Shown: positions 1 to 12,645, numbered from the stretch's first letter. The stretch is 64,000 nt of DNA from Hygrocybe punicea (GCA_963556145.1 OY744464.1:5084001-5148000); one strand, 5' to 3'. Numbers and translations: made by a program. The notes: generated by a model from the letters alone, not told the origin.

Positions 1-7
1 ATCAAGA

Positions 8-588
8 TCAGTGGGGTCGTGAAATGAAAACCAGCGTACCTAATATTTCCACATCTGGATTTCCACTTTTGCCCAACTCTACCAGGAACTCTCTAGCGAT
101 GGAGTCTGGTGATAGAGAATGCTCAATCAGAGCAGACAGCAAGCGATGTGCTGGTACATTGAAGGTTGATGTCTCTACTCCAATACGTTTAGCGATTCCT
201 AGAAATGGGTTTGCAGTCGATCCCTCATCTCCTTCCATAAGCTGCAAGAGCACCACAGGATAAGGTGCAAGTTGCCTCAAAGCCAGCCCTTCATTCGTGT
301 TTGTCGAGTGTAGGCCACCCGTCAACGTTGCTTGCGTAGGGTGTTGACGCTGTTGGAATGGCGTACGCGAACTTTCTTTGGAGGTGGACGCAAACGATTG
401 GCCCGCGGATGACGGTTGAATGGACATTCTTGAGTTCTGAATAGACGACTGGCCATGGCCTCGCTTAGAGCATAACACACGCGTCGGAAAATCGGAGAGA
501 CAATGATTTTCAGTTGAGGTTCACCACAGTGAGTGACACCCATCACGAAATCATTTGGAAGCTGGTAGCGGTTGGCGGAGTTTGTCAT
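8..588 (-). pseudogene. Unrecognised coding fragment at the left edge
   Basis: Two overlapping minus-strand open frames lie here (322-588 and 8-478), in different phases. The downstream frame has a protein-like composition, including a stretch rich in Leu, Glu and Ser around 60-200. I do not recognise a family. The phase change near 330-470 could be a small intron or a frameshift. The segment lies just outside the left inverted repeat of the Harbinger element, so it belongs to the host or to an older repeat. Low confidence that this is a functional gene. Confidence 0.25.
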
Positions 589-672
589 CGGTAAAACAAC
601 GCCGACAGTGCCGATCAGGCATTATCCAATTCCATTAGAAATATGCAATTAGACCAGCAGTTGTAATATAAT

Positions 673-755
673 AGGCGCCTTCAAATCATGCGGTGGGACA
701 CGCTGTCAGGGTCTATGTTGAACAGCCGGCAAAAGCCCGGCATACCCTCTGAGTT
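673..755 (+). repeat. Left terminal inverted repeat of the Harbinger element
   Basis: These 83 bp match the reverse complement of 26969-27051 with one mismatch (CCCGGC here, CCCAGC there). The repeat starts AGGCGCCTTC. This pair defines the outer limits of the nested structure. Confidence 0.88.
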
Positions 756-855
756 CGGAGTATGAAACGGATATATGGCAAACAAGGTAGGAAAACGCAG
801 AAGGGCAATCGATAACTCACCTCGTTGTTCACCTCCATCCACCAAATGACCCCGC

Positions 856-2622
856 ATGCCTCCGAAAGGAAAGCAGAAGCAAACCCCTGGGGCTGCTGTC
901 AAGACCTTCAAGGTTTCCTGGTCCGATTCGCATGATTCATCCAGGACTGAAAGGCTCATCGACTGGCTGGATGAATACCCTGCGGAGCGACACATGCTGT
1001 TTTCCGATTCGACTCAAGATGCAAGAGCTGAAGGGCATCGTCAGGATGTTGGCAAAACACAGAAATCCGTGTATCATGCAATGATTGCACAACACGTCTT
1101 TGGAAATGACCGAAATCCTGATTATCTGCGGCACTACCAAGCAAACCCCGCCAAGTTCGCAAAATCGGTTGCGGATTGAATTACTATGTATGTGCAACCT
1201 GTTTCCATCTTTTTCTGCCTTTTTCCTTGGTGCTGATGCCATCAATAAAGTCTCAAGAAGAAATATCGCGAGAAATGTACGCTCCTCGGCTCCACAGGTT
1301 CTGGCTTGACATGGGAGCAGTTAACCGTGCACCTGGAGCACCAGAATCTTGCGAGTGAGTGTTCTCAATATTGCAGGCCTGAAAATGGGACTGATTCAAA
1401 GACAGATGTCTTAGTGAAGGTTCAGCACGATTTTCCATGGTTTTCTCGTCTGCATGGCTATTGGAGATCCATTCCAAGTTACAACCCTCATGTTGTGTCT
1501 TCACAACCAGGTCAAGATCTTCAAGTCGAAGCGCACACGCTGCTATTTCCCAATGCAGCGCACATAGCGCCACCTGACGATATGATGACTGATGGCCAGG
1601 ATGCCGAGGTTGTTGAGGAGCAGGTTGACAGAGCCACGCTGCCTGGTGAAGAAACTCTCCCTTTTGGGCATATGGTCTCAGCTCCGAATAACCCCTGGAC
1701 GGTAATTCCACCCCACCCCTTGCAGGCTCCATATCCGTCATTGCCATCATCGCTATTTGAGTCATCTTTCCAGGCATCAGCAGCGACTCAGCCCATAAGA
1801 AATCCATCTTCTAATCCACCCACACTGCCCAGTCCATTCATCCATTTGCCGGAAACATCTGGTCCATTTGATTTCTCCACCCTGCATCAACTTGAGTTTC
1901 GTCATGCATCTACATCATCATCCCCTCGTTATTCACCCTATCCGAGCCCAATCCCATCGCCCATCACACCATTAATGAGTGGTTCACCTGCTGCCACACC
2001 TCCTCCTGAACCTGGCCCCTCCAGTGCTGTTTCCACGCAGCGTCCTTTGCTACGCACACCTGCACGAGGCCATGGTGGTTCCGCACCTCCACATGGCCCT
2101 CCTCGTGCAGGTGGACGACGATCTCATTCAGAACTCGAGCAACAAATCCCAGGTGGAAATCTAGATAACATTTACATGGCTACTGTGGACATGATGGATT
2201 GGAAGAAGGAGCGTGAACATCAATGAATCATGAAGGATGCAGAGGTCAAAATTGAGAAGTACAGAACAGAAAGTCTGCGACTACGTTACTCGACTTCGGC
2301 AATGGAGTGGGAGAAAGAGCATATGGAGATCCAGGCAAACAAGGCTCGTGAACAGCAAGACGCCCAGGAGAATATCCTGAAGTTATACATCCAGTACGAG
2401 CATCTCCGCTCTCAAAACCAAGGCCAAACACCTGTTTCAAACCAAATGGTTGGATTTCCGCCCCCGCCTCCACCCCTGCCTCTGCCCCTCCATACACTGG
2501 TTCCAAATCTGCAGTTAACGCCAGACCAACAGAGCCTTGATCTTACCGGAGCTGCAGGAACTTCTGAGGGTGGTGATTTATATGGAGCGGATGAAAGCAG
2601 GCATTCTGGTGGGATGGGTTAA
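856..2622 (+). pseudogene. Harbinger ORF1, Myb/SANT-like DNA-binding protein, with premature stops
   Basis: This is the plus-strand partner gene of a Harbinger element. In this superfamily the Myb-like protein binds the transposon ends and helps bring the transposase to the nucleus. The first frame (856-1179) contains a WxDxxDxxRTERLIDWL-type trihelix segment and an FAKSV motif. A probable intron, about 1187-1245, leads into a frame with the conserved GSGLTWEQL segment and then a DFPWFSRLHGYWR segment around 1430-1475. A long Pro/Ser-rich linker and a charged C-terminal helix follow. Two in-frame TGA codons (near 1177 and at 2224-2226) interrupt otherwise continuous frames. Both fit CGA to TGA changes, so the gene is probably dead. 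It is separated by about 180 bp from the convergent transposase gene. Confidence 0.75.
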
Positions 2623-2803
2623 ATTTGTTTTGTCTGTGTCGTGTACTATGTTTTTTTGTCTCTTTTGGTCTCAATATACATGTTATAGCCAAAAAATCGC
2701 TATTGGGACGGTTAATTGTACAGAGGTATGTACATGTAGCGCGAAAAGGAGTGAAAAAAAAAATCAGATGGTAAAAATAGAAAACGCATGTCATAAATGA
2801 GAT

Positions 2804-3784
2804 TTACGTTGCCTGAGAAGGTGGAGGTGCATATAGCCAACTGGACAGAAGTACGTTCAGTAAATTTTCACAAAATACCGCCCCTGCCCGAGCAATCGGA
2901 GGGGCGGGAGCGCTATCATCATCATCATCGACATCTGCCATTGTGTCCCCATCCTCCTCACCATCCTCAGCATTGACCTGAACCGAACGGTTGTAGAAAT
3001 CATAACCCAGATCAGTGCTGTCATCGCCATCATGTAGGGTTGAAAATGTGCATTGGTCCCTCCATGTAGTATCGGAGTCATCGCCCTCAAATTGAACGAT
3101 AAGATTATGGGGCACTACACAGCAACGGGCCCATAAAATTGCCCACTTGTGAAGTTTGCGAGAGCCGATCTGGATACGAAGTTCGCGGAGGGATTGGAAT
3201 CGGCCCTTGAGGAGGCCGATCGCATGTTCAGCTTGGACTCGCACAGTTGATAAACGGTAATTGAAGCGTCTTTGTTTGCGAGAAAGTTCGGTATTGGGCC
3301 GTTTCCGAAATGGTGGGACACACCAAGGTCGGACTGGGTATGCTGAGTCGGCCCACATCCATTCGTGTTCAGGGAGGAATGTTTGATGATCGGAGGAGAT
3401 GCGGGTGCTCTGGAATGCGTAGGAGTCATGGGCACTTCCAGTGTGCCCAAGTGAATAGTCGATGATGCGAAGATTATGAAGCAGAATGATAAATTGACCA
3501 TTCATCGAGTACTGCGAAGACTTGTCGAACCATGCTTCTCCGTGTAGACCTGGCTTCTGGAAAAGAGGGAATGTTGTTCCATCAACGGCCAACCAGCCAT
3601 TCCGCCATTCCAGAATCACCTTCCTCTCACTCCAACCTTTAGAGGAGCGTATTTCGTTCTCCATCGGCAGGGACATGGCTCGGTCATGAAGACTAATGAT
3701 CGCTAACATGCACCGCTTTGTGCAATTAACGACGGTTCCAGGTGCAACTCCTGCCCATTCCGCGATGTCATCAACAGACGATGC
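2804..3784 (-). pseudogene. Harbinger transposase (HARBI1-like), C-terminal segment
   Basis: This is the catalytic part of a DDE_Tnp_4-type Harbinger transposase, a nuclease that cuts at the inverted repeats. The DDE triad can be read: Asp in LAVDGTTFPLF, Asp in ADSAYP and Glu in VQAEHAIGLLKGRF. The tail is acidic. At 3784 the frame runs into the 3' LTR of TE1. The upstream part of the same reading frame resumes at 13489, and joining the two with one copy of the 4-bp target duplication gives an uninterrupted GHYGNASSVDD segment. No stop was seen in this segment. The gene is inactivated by two insertions rather than by mutation of this part. Confidence 0.9.
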
Positions 3785-4622
3785 TGATACGGTTTCCACG
3801 TCTATGACCCCGGATAAAGAGATAATAAATGATGAAAAACGTTGCAAAGGTGCGAATGAGACTTGGGGACACTCCCGACAACAACGCGATAGTGCGCGAT
3901 AATATGCGCAATAAAATAAACAAACGCGAAGAGTCGCAAGACAACGCGATGTCGCAACACAGTGATAAACAAGGATCGGAAGGCTTAGCTGGGTGTCCTA
4001 GATGACAGTGCGATACGCGGTGATGACGCGACGAGACGGAGGTTCTGCGCTACGACTTAGGTCACGATAGCGGAGAGTACGCGATGAGGAGAGATGCAGA
4101 TTCGAGTGAGAATGACTAGATCCTTTTAAAACTTAAGCCACAAACTAGTGGAGAGGGGAGAACTGGGTTCTTCTTCGCATATTTTCTACTACAGGACACT
4201 TTTTATATTCTAAAGGGATAGGGGGAAAGGGTGGATGAGTGAAATAGAAATGCAGCGAAATATCGCATGAAAGCGACGAAACGGGAACGGAATAGCGAAG
4301 GATTTGAAATAACGGCGAATATCACATGAAAGTCGGCGAAAAGACGAAGATAAACCAGATGAATTACATTTCTGGTATCGGACTCGGCGTCCGAACGTGT
4401 AGGACGTGTTTAACAGTCGTGTGTCAGCGTTTTAAGACCGGGTCGTGTGGTTAAGATACAGCGAAGATGTCGCAGTCACGCACGCGTTGATCGGCGTAAG
4501 TCGCGCAAGTCGCGGGCGGCACGCTGATGTTTCGCATGTACGCGGGACTGCGGAAGAGTCGTAGGGAAAGTAGAATTGACCATATGAGAGATTCCGTGCC
4601 CACAGGGAGAGACTGCGTATCA
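3785..4622 (-). repeat. TE1 3' LTR
   Basis: This 838-bp LTR is the same length as the copy at 12651-13488. The terminal 7 bp form an inverted repeat (TGATACG/CGTATCA). It truncates the Harbinger transposase frame at 3784/3785. Confidence 0.93.
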
Positions 4623-4636
4623 TTTTTCCTCCTCAC
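4623..4636 (-). other. TE1 polypurine tract
   Basis: On the minus strand this reads GTGAGGAGGAAAAA, directly abutting the 3' LTR. It is the expected primer for plus-strand DNA synthesis in an LTR element. Confidence 0.7.
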
Positions 4637-4682
4637 TGAAATCTTGACTGTCCTCAGTCAATCGCGTGGGCCGTGGGAAAGT

Positions 4683-4705
4683 CACGTGCGAGTCTGACTT
4701 ATAAA
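4683..4705 (+). promoter_or_regulatory. Candidate promoter of the TE1 antisense gene (CACGTG and TATAAA)
   Basis: An E-box-like CACGTG (4683-4688) is followed by TATAAA (4700-4705), about 60 bp before the ATG at 4767. The site lies between the 3' LTR and the antisense gene and points opposite to pol. The homologous gene in element B also has CACGTG upstream (19374-19379). Confidence 0.55.
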
Positions 4706-4766
4706 CAGAAGCGATGCGTCGATATTTGCTAACCTTCGTCTTCGATCTTCACCACCAATCCATACG

Positions 4767-6043
4767 ATGACACACCCGATGGCCGAATTCGTCGCCGCTG
4801 CCTTTGAGGCCCTCAAGACGCATACGGATGCGAAACCAGTGGAGGGTGCTTCCGGGGAACAGTGGATCGCGTGGGGACAGGATTTCGAAGAACTCCTGGT
4901 AAGTCATCGCAATTGCGCTAACCTTTTCGCTGACTACCTTTGATCAACAGTACAATTATCTTGAGTTCGAACGAACAACCGGGCCGATAGAGAGTAGCGA
5001 GGAAGTCGAGGAGATGCGGAGGGACGCCGTCGTGGCGTTGGACTTCATTGAGGATGAGCAGGCGTTGCAATGGGGCGGGGAGATTTTGCTCCCGAGGTTG
5101 CATGCCAAGGCGAAGAAAGCTCGAGAAGACGCGAGGAAGGCAAAGGAGCAAGCCGAGGCGGAGCAAAAAGCGCGCGAGGCACACGAAGCCGAGCAGAAGA
5201 AGATTCGCGAGGCCGAGATCGAGTGGACCAGGTTGGTGAAGGAGGCTGCGGACAGAGCTGCGGAGCAAAAGGAACACGCCAAGGTCCTATATGCGCGGTT
5301 CCTGCGCAAAGAGATCACACGGGACGAAATGGCGAGGTTGATGACGGGGTCGAACAAGGGGGACGGGGGTAGCGAGACGGAAGCGGGCTCGCAGGGGGAA
5401 GAGGAGATAGGATTCGAAACGGAATACGAAGGGCAGGGGGGGCCGTCGAAAAAGCGCAGGAGGGTCGGTCCCGGGAAGGACCTTCGCGATGTCCAAGGCA
5501 AGGTAAGTAACTAGTCAAACTTTACCATTCGTCTGTACTCATGAAAACTTCGTAGTGCGATTGTTGCCGCGCAGTGAGGGCGGCCGACGTCGTTTGCGAG
5601 TTCGACGAGCAGGACCCGCGGTGCAGGAGGTGCCGCGACGCGAAGCAAGGATGCTTTTGGAACGGGGTGAACTGGATGGGGCAGAGGAAATGCGGGCGGA
5701 GCACGCCGAGGAAGCCGGTTTCCAGCAAAGGTCGCGCGGACAAGGGAAAGGCGCGGGTGGATAAGGGGAAAGAGAGGGAGAGAAACCAGCTGCCCCCCCG
5801 AGGTAAGTCGCTAAAACGACAGGGTATCGAACGCGCTGACTGACCATCATAGCCTATATTGGTACCCGTCCGCCACGAAGTGTGCAGGTCATGGACGTGG
5901 AAGCACGGAAACGCGTGTTACGGGAAGAGATCGCGGTGATCAAAGAACGGGTCGCGGTGTGGGTGAGAGTGCAAACCGAAATGAGGCGGGAGCTGGTGCA
6001 GCTGGAGGATGAGGAGGAGGAGTACGGCGAATATGAGGAGTAA
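4767..6043 (+). CDS. Antisense accessory gene of TE1: coiled-coil, Zn2Cys6-like protein (373 aa, 4 exons)
   Basis: The exons are 4767-4898, 4951-5502, 5556-5802 and 5853-6043. All introns are 50-53 nt with GT-AG ends, and the joined frame of 1,122 nt has no stop. The protein has a short N-terminal region, a long charged Ala/Glu/Lys-rich coiled coil (about residues 80-150), then a cysteine cluster in exon 3 with spacing C-x2-C-x9-C-x8-C-x2-C-x6-C, a basic stretch, and a C-terminal coiled coil ending in acidic residues. The cysteine cluster suggests zinc and nucleic-acid binding, but this is inference. The gene lies between pol and the 3' LTR, on the strand opposite to pol, with its own TATA box. 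A homolog sits at the same place in element B. It is intact although gag and pol of TE1 are broken. Confidence 0.75.
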
Positions 6044-6367
6044 ATGGGAGAAGGTGCAAAAACGCACGCGCGCCATCTGTGTTATATATGTAAAACCTTT
6101 TTAGCTGTTTTCATATATGTATTATAATAATTTGTCTGCTCTCGAATCGAAAAAAAAGTCACAGGAAGCGGAAGAAGCGGAAGAAACAAATATAAACTTA
6201 TCTAGGGGAAAGGCTCAGTAGATCATCATCGCCGTAAAACCCCGCAAAGACGAAGTCTTGCGCGACAAAAGTCTCACTTTTATCGCAACTTGAATCTCAT
6301 GCTACAATAAAAGAAAAAACAAGGTATAAGCGATAAGTGTAAAAATGAGAGAAGCAAAGAAATTCAG

Positions 6368-9300
6368 TCAATCGTCGTCGACATCAGAACCGGGTTCCTG
6401 TGCTTCAGGAGGTTGATCGTCGTTGGAAGTGTTTTCGAGTTCATTTAGTCGTTGCGTGGGAATATCGAGGAAGTGTGGCGGGAGTGAGATTGAACTGCGA
6501 GCAAAATAGGGGACTACTTGAAACGCTGTGATTGGTCGGTGAAAGACAGATCCATCAAGTTCGCAGAGAATGTAAGCGCCGCCAAAGTTGCGCGAAATAA
6601 CAATGAGGGGACCAAGATACCGCGGGCGCATTTTCCGGTTTAGCGCTTTCTCTATCTGTGTGTTGCGAATGAGTACTAAGTCACCGCTTTTGAAATCGAA
6701 GTTGCGAATCGTCTTTGCGTGTTGCTTTTCGAAACGTTGTGCTGCTTTCTGGCGAGCGTCGTAAACTTGCAAGTATATGCGATTAATATCGTCGCTACGT
6801 TTTTGGAGTGCGATCGCGCGTCACGCAATCAGGTCTGTAGAGGATAGGACTGAATCCGGCGGGGGTTGAAGGTATGTTGCTTCTACAATGTCGAGTGGTA
6901 ATAGGGGATGAGCGCCAGTCGCTGCGAAGTAAGGTGAGCAGCCCATTCGTCGTCGGATAGTGATACGTTCGGCCCAAAATACCGAGTACGTCACATTGGC
7001 CCATCTAAACTGGTCGCCGTCCGCAGCTTTGAAGAGAGATTGTCGAACGTCGTAGTGCGGTCATTCCACGAGACCGTTTGCGCGGGAATTGTAGCCGGAG
7101 ATGCGAATGTGGTTAACGCGGTATCGCTTCGAAAGATAAGTGAGAGATTTGATGAGCACGGGTCCGTTGTCTGTAATGATTTCGCGGAGACAACCCCATC
7201 GACAGAGAATATCTTCGAATATCCAATCTCCGATTGCACGAGCATTTTAGTTGCGAAGCATTCTGAATTCGGGGTACTGAGTAAGTGAACAGCGTCCTTG
7301 GATTATATATTTGTATCCACTAGATGTCGGTAAGTGCATCGTGTCGATGAATATTTTGGTGAAAAGTGGGGCGGGCGTTGCGACGACAGGGGGAATGAGA
7401 ACCTGACGGGATTGGCGAAGCTGGCAAAGATGGCATGTGCGAACGAACCAGTGAATATCGGCTTGCATGTGTGGCCACTAGAAGCGTTCTGCGATCATAG
7501 CGTGAGTTGCGTAAAATCCTTTGTGTCCTACTTCGTCGTGGGCTTGTTGCATAATTGATGTTCGGTGATCGCGCGATATGACTAACTTGTGCGCGCCATT
7601 CTGGTCTTTGCGCCATAGTCCAGTTCCATTGAGGAAAAAGTCTGTACAGTATCGGATGAAGGTCGTGTAGTCGGAATCGGCGAGGCCGATCGGGCGATCT
7701 AAGTCGCTGAGCCATTTCTTCACTAGGGTTATGCGATCGTCTTCTCTGCGAGCAGCGTCAGTGCGCAGTACGTCGTCGTAGGTAAGCGTAGGATTGGATC
7801 CTTCCTCTTCACTGAAATGGTGACTGTCCCCAGTCACGAGCACGGCGAAAGCGGAACAAGATCGCAACGAACGCAGGGACGGATGAGGAGTATTGATCAT
7901 ATGCACAAAACCATAGAGGCAGTCGATCCAGTCTTCAGTTTCTTCTATGCTGTCCTTTTCTGGCGGAGAATCCAGAGGTTGTTGTACACGCCTTGAAAGA
8001 CCATCCGGGCCGTGGTGCGTACCTGGGACGTGGACTATAGTGCAGTGGAAAGTGAGAATCGTGGCGATCCAGCGGTTAACGCTAGCACTTGGCGCGATGT
8101 CTGGGTTGCATAGCATGCCTGTGATGTAGCGCGCGTCTACCTCGATGACGAGATTATGAACGCCGATTAAGTACAGCCGCAGGTCACAGAGCGCGTGATA
8201 AAGACCGAAGATTTCTAGTTTAGGTTGAGAGAAGCGCGATTCGCGATCATTTAGTGTGATAGAACCAAAGCGGTTGTAGAAACGGCGAGAAGGGTTGTCG
8301 GGATCACATTGACAGAGGATGTATCCAACAGCGATGTAGGATGTGTCGACAGCAAGAATGACCGGCGAATTTGAAGTGTAGTCGATCGAACGAAGCGCAG
8401 GTGAATCGAGAACGGCTTGTTTCAGGTCTGCCTGAGCGGCGATCTGGTCGGGACCAAATTCGAAGGGTGCGTCTTTGCGCGTGAGTTTAACAAGATGATG
8501 CGCACGTTGCGCGAAGTTGCGGATAAAGATTCGAAGAACGCCTACTGTACCAAGGAACGAGTGGACGTCGGACAGGTTGTGGCAAGGGCCCCAGTTACGA
8601 ATCGTGGCTAGTTTCTCTTCGTCGGGTAAACGGCCGTTTGTTGTGCAGCGATGGCCTACTACTGTGATTTCAGGAGCGCAGAGTGTAGACTTGAAGGCGG
8701 AAAAGGTTCCCCCACAGTATTTCATGCGTTGGACAATGCGATTAAGTGTAGTGAAATGTTCCCAGACGAAGCGGCGAATCCCTGGGTTTGCGGCGATAGT
8801 TTCGTAAGTGCCGTCGTGTAGGAGATAGGACGATTTAGGGCCTTTGACTGGGACATCGTCGATGTAAGGTATCGTCCACTGCGGGATCTCGGGTTGCAGG
8901 ATGAAAGTAACGTCGTCATGGAATATCGGGACTGAATTTGTCCATCCCATAGGTAGGGTAACAAGTCGCAATGCTCCAAAAGGTGTTTGGAAGGTGGTAT
9001 AGTCGCGCGAGGACTCGGCAATAGGTCGCTCGTCGTATCCGACGTATAAATCAAAGCAGGCGCCACAGGATCGGCCAGCAAACTGTTCGGCCATGTGTTC
9101 GGGGATAGGAGGTACGCCAGAATGCGCGATGGTCACTGCATTAAGAGGCTCGAGACTGTGAATGATGTGAAGCGTTTTACCACCTTTCTTCAGAACCATA
9201 AACCAACGCGAGCGATAGGAGGAGTTTGAGGGTTCGTAGACTTTGGCTTCGATTTTACGGCGAATAATATTGCATACTTCCTCATAAATACCAGGAGGAA

Positions 9301-10006
9301 TAGGAATGTTGCGCTGGACCCAGGGAGTGTGCGGTAATACGGGAAACTTGATGGGTGGAAAGAAATCAGTGCGAAATCTTCCACGCTCATTGTCAGTCCA
9401 CGCGAAACCTTTCTCTTGTTTGCGTATAAAGTCGTGCATTAGTGCGTGCTCAGCCGGCCAGAGGAAGTCGCCTTCGTGAACTTTGTCAAACGCATCGCGA
9501 CGTTCCTGCGTGTAGCGGTCTGTGGGGACGAAAGGTGGAGGATTCAGATCGAGGTCAGGAAGTTCGGCAAGCGGATCGCCAGTGATTTTGCGTTTTATAC
9601 GGAATTTGTCGGGGAGTTCAGTGATGACAGGCTTGACCTTGCGAGCGACGGGCTTGTAGACTTTCTTTTGGGCGGCGAAAACGCTAGCGAAATCATCTGA
9701 TAGTGTAGAAGGAAACGCGGATGAAGCTGAATAGGAAAAGGATGACAAGGGATCTGTCGACGAAGGAGAAACAGAGGTTGAGCATACTGGAGTAGACGGG
9801 GAACCATTAGGAAAATCGCAGGCGGAAAGATAGACGCGGGGAACTGTAGACGAAGACGACGAGTCCGCTAAATGGGTATAAGATTCAATGTACGTAGCAT
9901 TGGTATGTTCGTCGTGCACTATTACTAGCGCGATGTCTCTGTCATCTAGTGCGCTCAGTTCCCCTTGTTGATAAAAACCGAGGACGAGTGTAGGGGTATG
10001 CCGCAC
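6368..10006 (-). pseudogene. pol: TE1 pol: reverse transcriptase, RNase H and integrase
   Basis: The main open frame (10006-7478) holds a variable N-terminal region, the reverse transcriptase with a YIDD active site (near 8860), and RNase H. It then enters the integrase zinc-binding region. The frame continues to 6368 but is cut by stops at 7478-7480 (TGG to TAG, between Phe and Trp of the conserved RFWWPH), at 7247-7249, and near 6823 (CGA to TGA). The integrase core and the C-terminal GPF-type segment ending in AFQVVPY can still be followed in the same frame to 6368. The pol frame overlaps the end of gag-pro and is reached by a -1 shift at 9973-9979. There is no chromodomain. Confidence 0.88.
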
Positions 10007-12576
10007 CGTCGTGCTTCGCTTCGAGGGTACGTTGGAATTGTCGCCAATCTGTTCGAATTTGGATCGCGTATCGTAATCGTCTGGTCTTCGTTGCGGTAAT
10101 TCTTGACAACGCTTTCTGTTAGTACATCGAACGGTCGTCCCAGGAGAATATGGTATGCGGGGTCACGGATGACATGCATCTGAAGGAAAAGCGTGATGTT
10201 GCCAATTTTACAAGGAACATTCCGCGCGAGACCCAGGGACTGATCAATCGAACCATTCGCCGACTGCATATTGAGACAAATCGCCGGGTCATAGGGAAGG
10301 CTAAACTGATGGCAGACGTCTTCCGACATTGCGACAATCTGAGAACCAGGGTCAATGATGCTACCGACTTGTTCTTGTCCGTCGACGAGTAAATTAACGG
10401 CGCGTAGAGCGTGCGATTCTTTTGCGACGGTAAGGATTTCAGGAATTTCGCCTGGTGAGAGACTCATGAGGTAGGTCTCATACGGGTCGGGAACAATGAT
10501 GGGTTGCAGTTCAGCGGAGGCATTTTTGCAAGTGTTCTCGCATGACGCAAAAGGAAGTGGGTTGTCGGCAAAGATGTTAACTTTTACCGGCGATGTGCCA
10601 GGAGGTTGGACTCGCTTGGGCGTAATATCATCGCGAAGTTTCGAACGACAGTCCGGAGAAATTGAGAACAATTCCATTGGTGTGAGCATGACACAGGGAG
10701 CCGCCATAGAGCGCGAGTAAACCTCATTAATAATCTTAGAGTCCTGGATAGGGGCTTGAGTGCGATACACGGGTTCTTTATCCTTAGATTGTTTTAACGG
10801 TGGACCTGCAAAATTATGTTCGTGTGGCGGGCGGTACGCGGTTTCCGGTGCGGATGCGAAGGGATGGATGGGCGGTTCTGCGGTAGGAGCGGGTGTCGCA
10901 GGCAAAGGGGCTTGTTGCGCGGTTGATTGATCAGGCGCGGGCTGAGCGCATGGATGAGGTAAACCGGTGGTAGACGGGACAGGTTTGCGCTGACGAGAAA
11001 TCTCTACACCGTCAAATTTTACCTTTTTAAGCGCGAATAGTTCGCGCTCCAGTTCTTCAATGCGCAAGTCGTTAGAGCTCATTGCCGATGCCAAGACGCT
11101 AGCGTGAACTGCAGGAGATACACTATACATCATTTGACCGACATTGTTGGTACTGGTTTGTTGTGTCACAGCTAATTGACCGGGATTGCGACGATGCCAT
11201 TCATCGATGCGCTCCTTCATAGAATTGCCGGGGTAATTGGCGCGGACAGAAAGCGCCAGAGGGTAGAACAATTTTCTTGTCGATATTTTCTCGGATGCGT
11301 CCAGCATTGATATATTCAATCACATGTGGGCAGTTCGGCCTAAAGTGACCGGGTAGGTTGCAGAAGTGGCAATTGCCATTCGCCGCTGTCTCGGACTGAG
11401 TCGTTCTCATAGGGGGCACATGAGCAGTGGTATGGGAGGTATGGGAGCATGGCGCAGAGCTTTTAGACGCGTGCGGATCCATAATTTTATTTACCGCTTG
11501 GACCACAGTATCGACGATGAGTGTGACATCGTCCCATTTGATCGAAGAAGACTCGGAAGAGGTCGCGGACGTTGGTTTACCTTCCTTAGGCGCGTTCGTG
11601 GGACCGGTACCATGAAGAACGAACTGCGCTGCCGCTTAAATTTCATGTAGCGGATAGGGGTCATTGGGAAAGTGATCAGGTAGCTTTAGCTGTAGTCGCT
11701 GCGTGACGTGCGTCCAGAGAGACTTTTGGAACCCGCCAATGTACGCGCGACTTTGCTCAGCTTCAGAGATGCGATTCTTTTTACAGAGAAATTTTGTGAT
11801 AGTGAGGAATGCGCGATGATAAGCGCCAAGCTCTATGATGTTTGCGATTCCCGACTGATGTTGTTTCTCAACGAGTTTCTCCATATCTGATACGGACCAT
11901 TTCCTCTCGTCTTCCGAACCAGGATAAAGCTTATACACAGCCTTTGTGAACTCTTCGTAAGTCGATGCCGGTTCATACTCGTCAAGCGATTCCCAAAGTT
12001 CAGCGGTGTCTATGTCGAGATAGCGCAATGCATATCTCTTTTTGTCGACAGCATCAGCTACTGCGCACAAATCGAATTGGGCCTTGAGCTCGTCAAAGTA
12101 TCGGTGAAGTTCGCGCGGGTGCTCCGGCAAGAAGCTAGGAGCGGTATTATGACCACGAGTGGGCATTTGCGGTGGAGTCGCCATTGTTTGAGCTGCGGGT
12201 GGTGGTGTGAGTGGACGCAATGAGGTAGATGACAAGGGTGTGGAGCTCGGTAGAGCAGGAATAGAAGAATCGAGAGTGGATGTGGATGGTAAGTTAGAAA
12301 GTGGACCGGAAGAGGGGTCGGAAGTGTGTCGAGATAAAGAACCGCTAGCTGGTGTGGGAGATTGTGGATTGTAATCGCGCGGAGAATCGTGAAAATCTAG
12401 AGGCGTGCGAGGTGAATGAGAACAAAATCGATGTGAGGTATCGTGTTCGGAATCGGAGGAACTTTCGGTGAGTTCGTCGAGATCGCTGTCGAAGTTGGGG
12501 ATATTCCGAGAGGTTGTCGCACATTGTTGCGCTTGACGCTGTACTGAGCTATGAGTACAATATCTGTTGGTAGCTA
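9955..12576 (-). pseudogene. gag: TE1 gag-protease
   Basis: This encodes the structural Gag protein and the aspartic protease. From the 5' end: an acidic, Ser-rich N-terminus, the Gag core (MPTRGHN..., 12235-11636), a CCHC zinc knuckle CHFCNLPGHFRPNC near 11370, and a retroviral-type aspartic protease with IDPGSQ near 10340. The frame is broken by a TAA at 11636-11638 and by a one-base shift near 11250. There is no ATG in the first hundred codons of the open frame. The best start context is CACCATAGCT (ATA at 12576-12574), and the same sequence occurs in element B. The gene ends in the frameshift site before pol. Confidence 0.82.
9973..9979 (-). other. TE1 candidate -1 ribosomal frameshift site
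   Basis: On the minus strand the gag-pro codons read xxG GTT TTT. This is a slippery G-GTT-TTT heptamer in the correct phase. A -1 slip enters the pol frame at TAT CAA. The gag-pro frame ends six codons later. Equivalent heptamers occur in B and in the chromovirus. Confidence 0.6.
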
Positions 12577-12628
12577 TGGTGCTTGAACTAGACGCGTTAG
12601 TCGAAGGAGTGGTTTAAATGTTAAGTCC

Positions 12629-12645
12629 CCTCGCGGTGGGCTCCA
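12629..12645 (-). other. TE1 tRNA primer-binding site
   Basis: TGGAGCCCACCGCGAGG on the minus strand lies 5 nt inside the 5' LTR. It begins with TGG, the complement of tRNA 3' CCA. The same 17 nt are found after the 5' LTRs of B (14729-14745) and S (24368-24384). I could not assign the tRNA. Confidence 0.8.

Noticed and set aside
12629..12645. Assigning the primer tRNA by name
   Set aside because: I cannot match the 17-nt site to a known tRNA with certainty from memory, so no identity is given.
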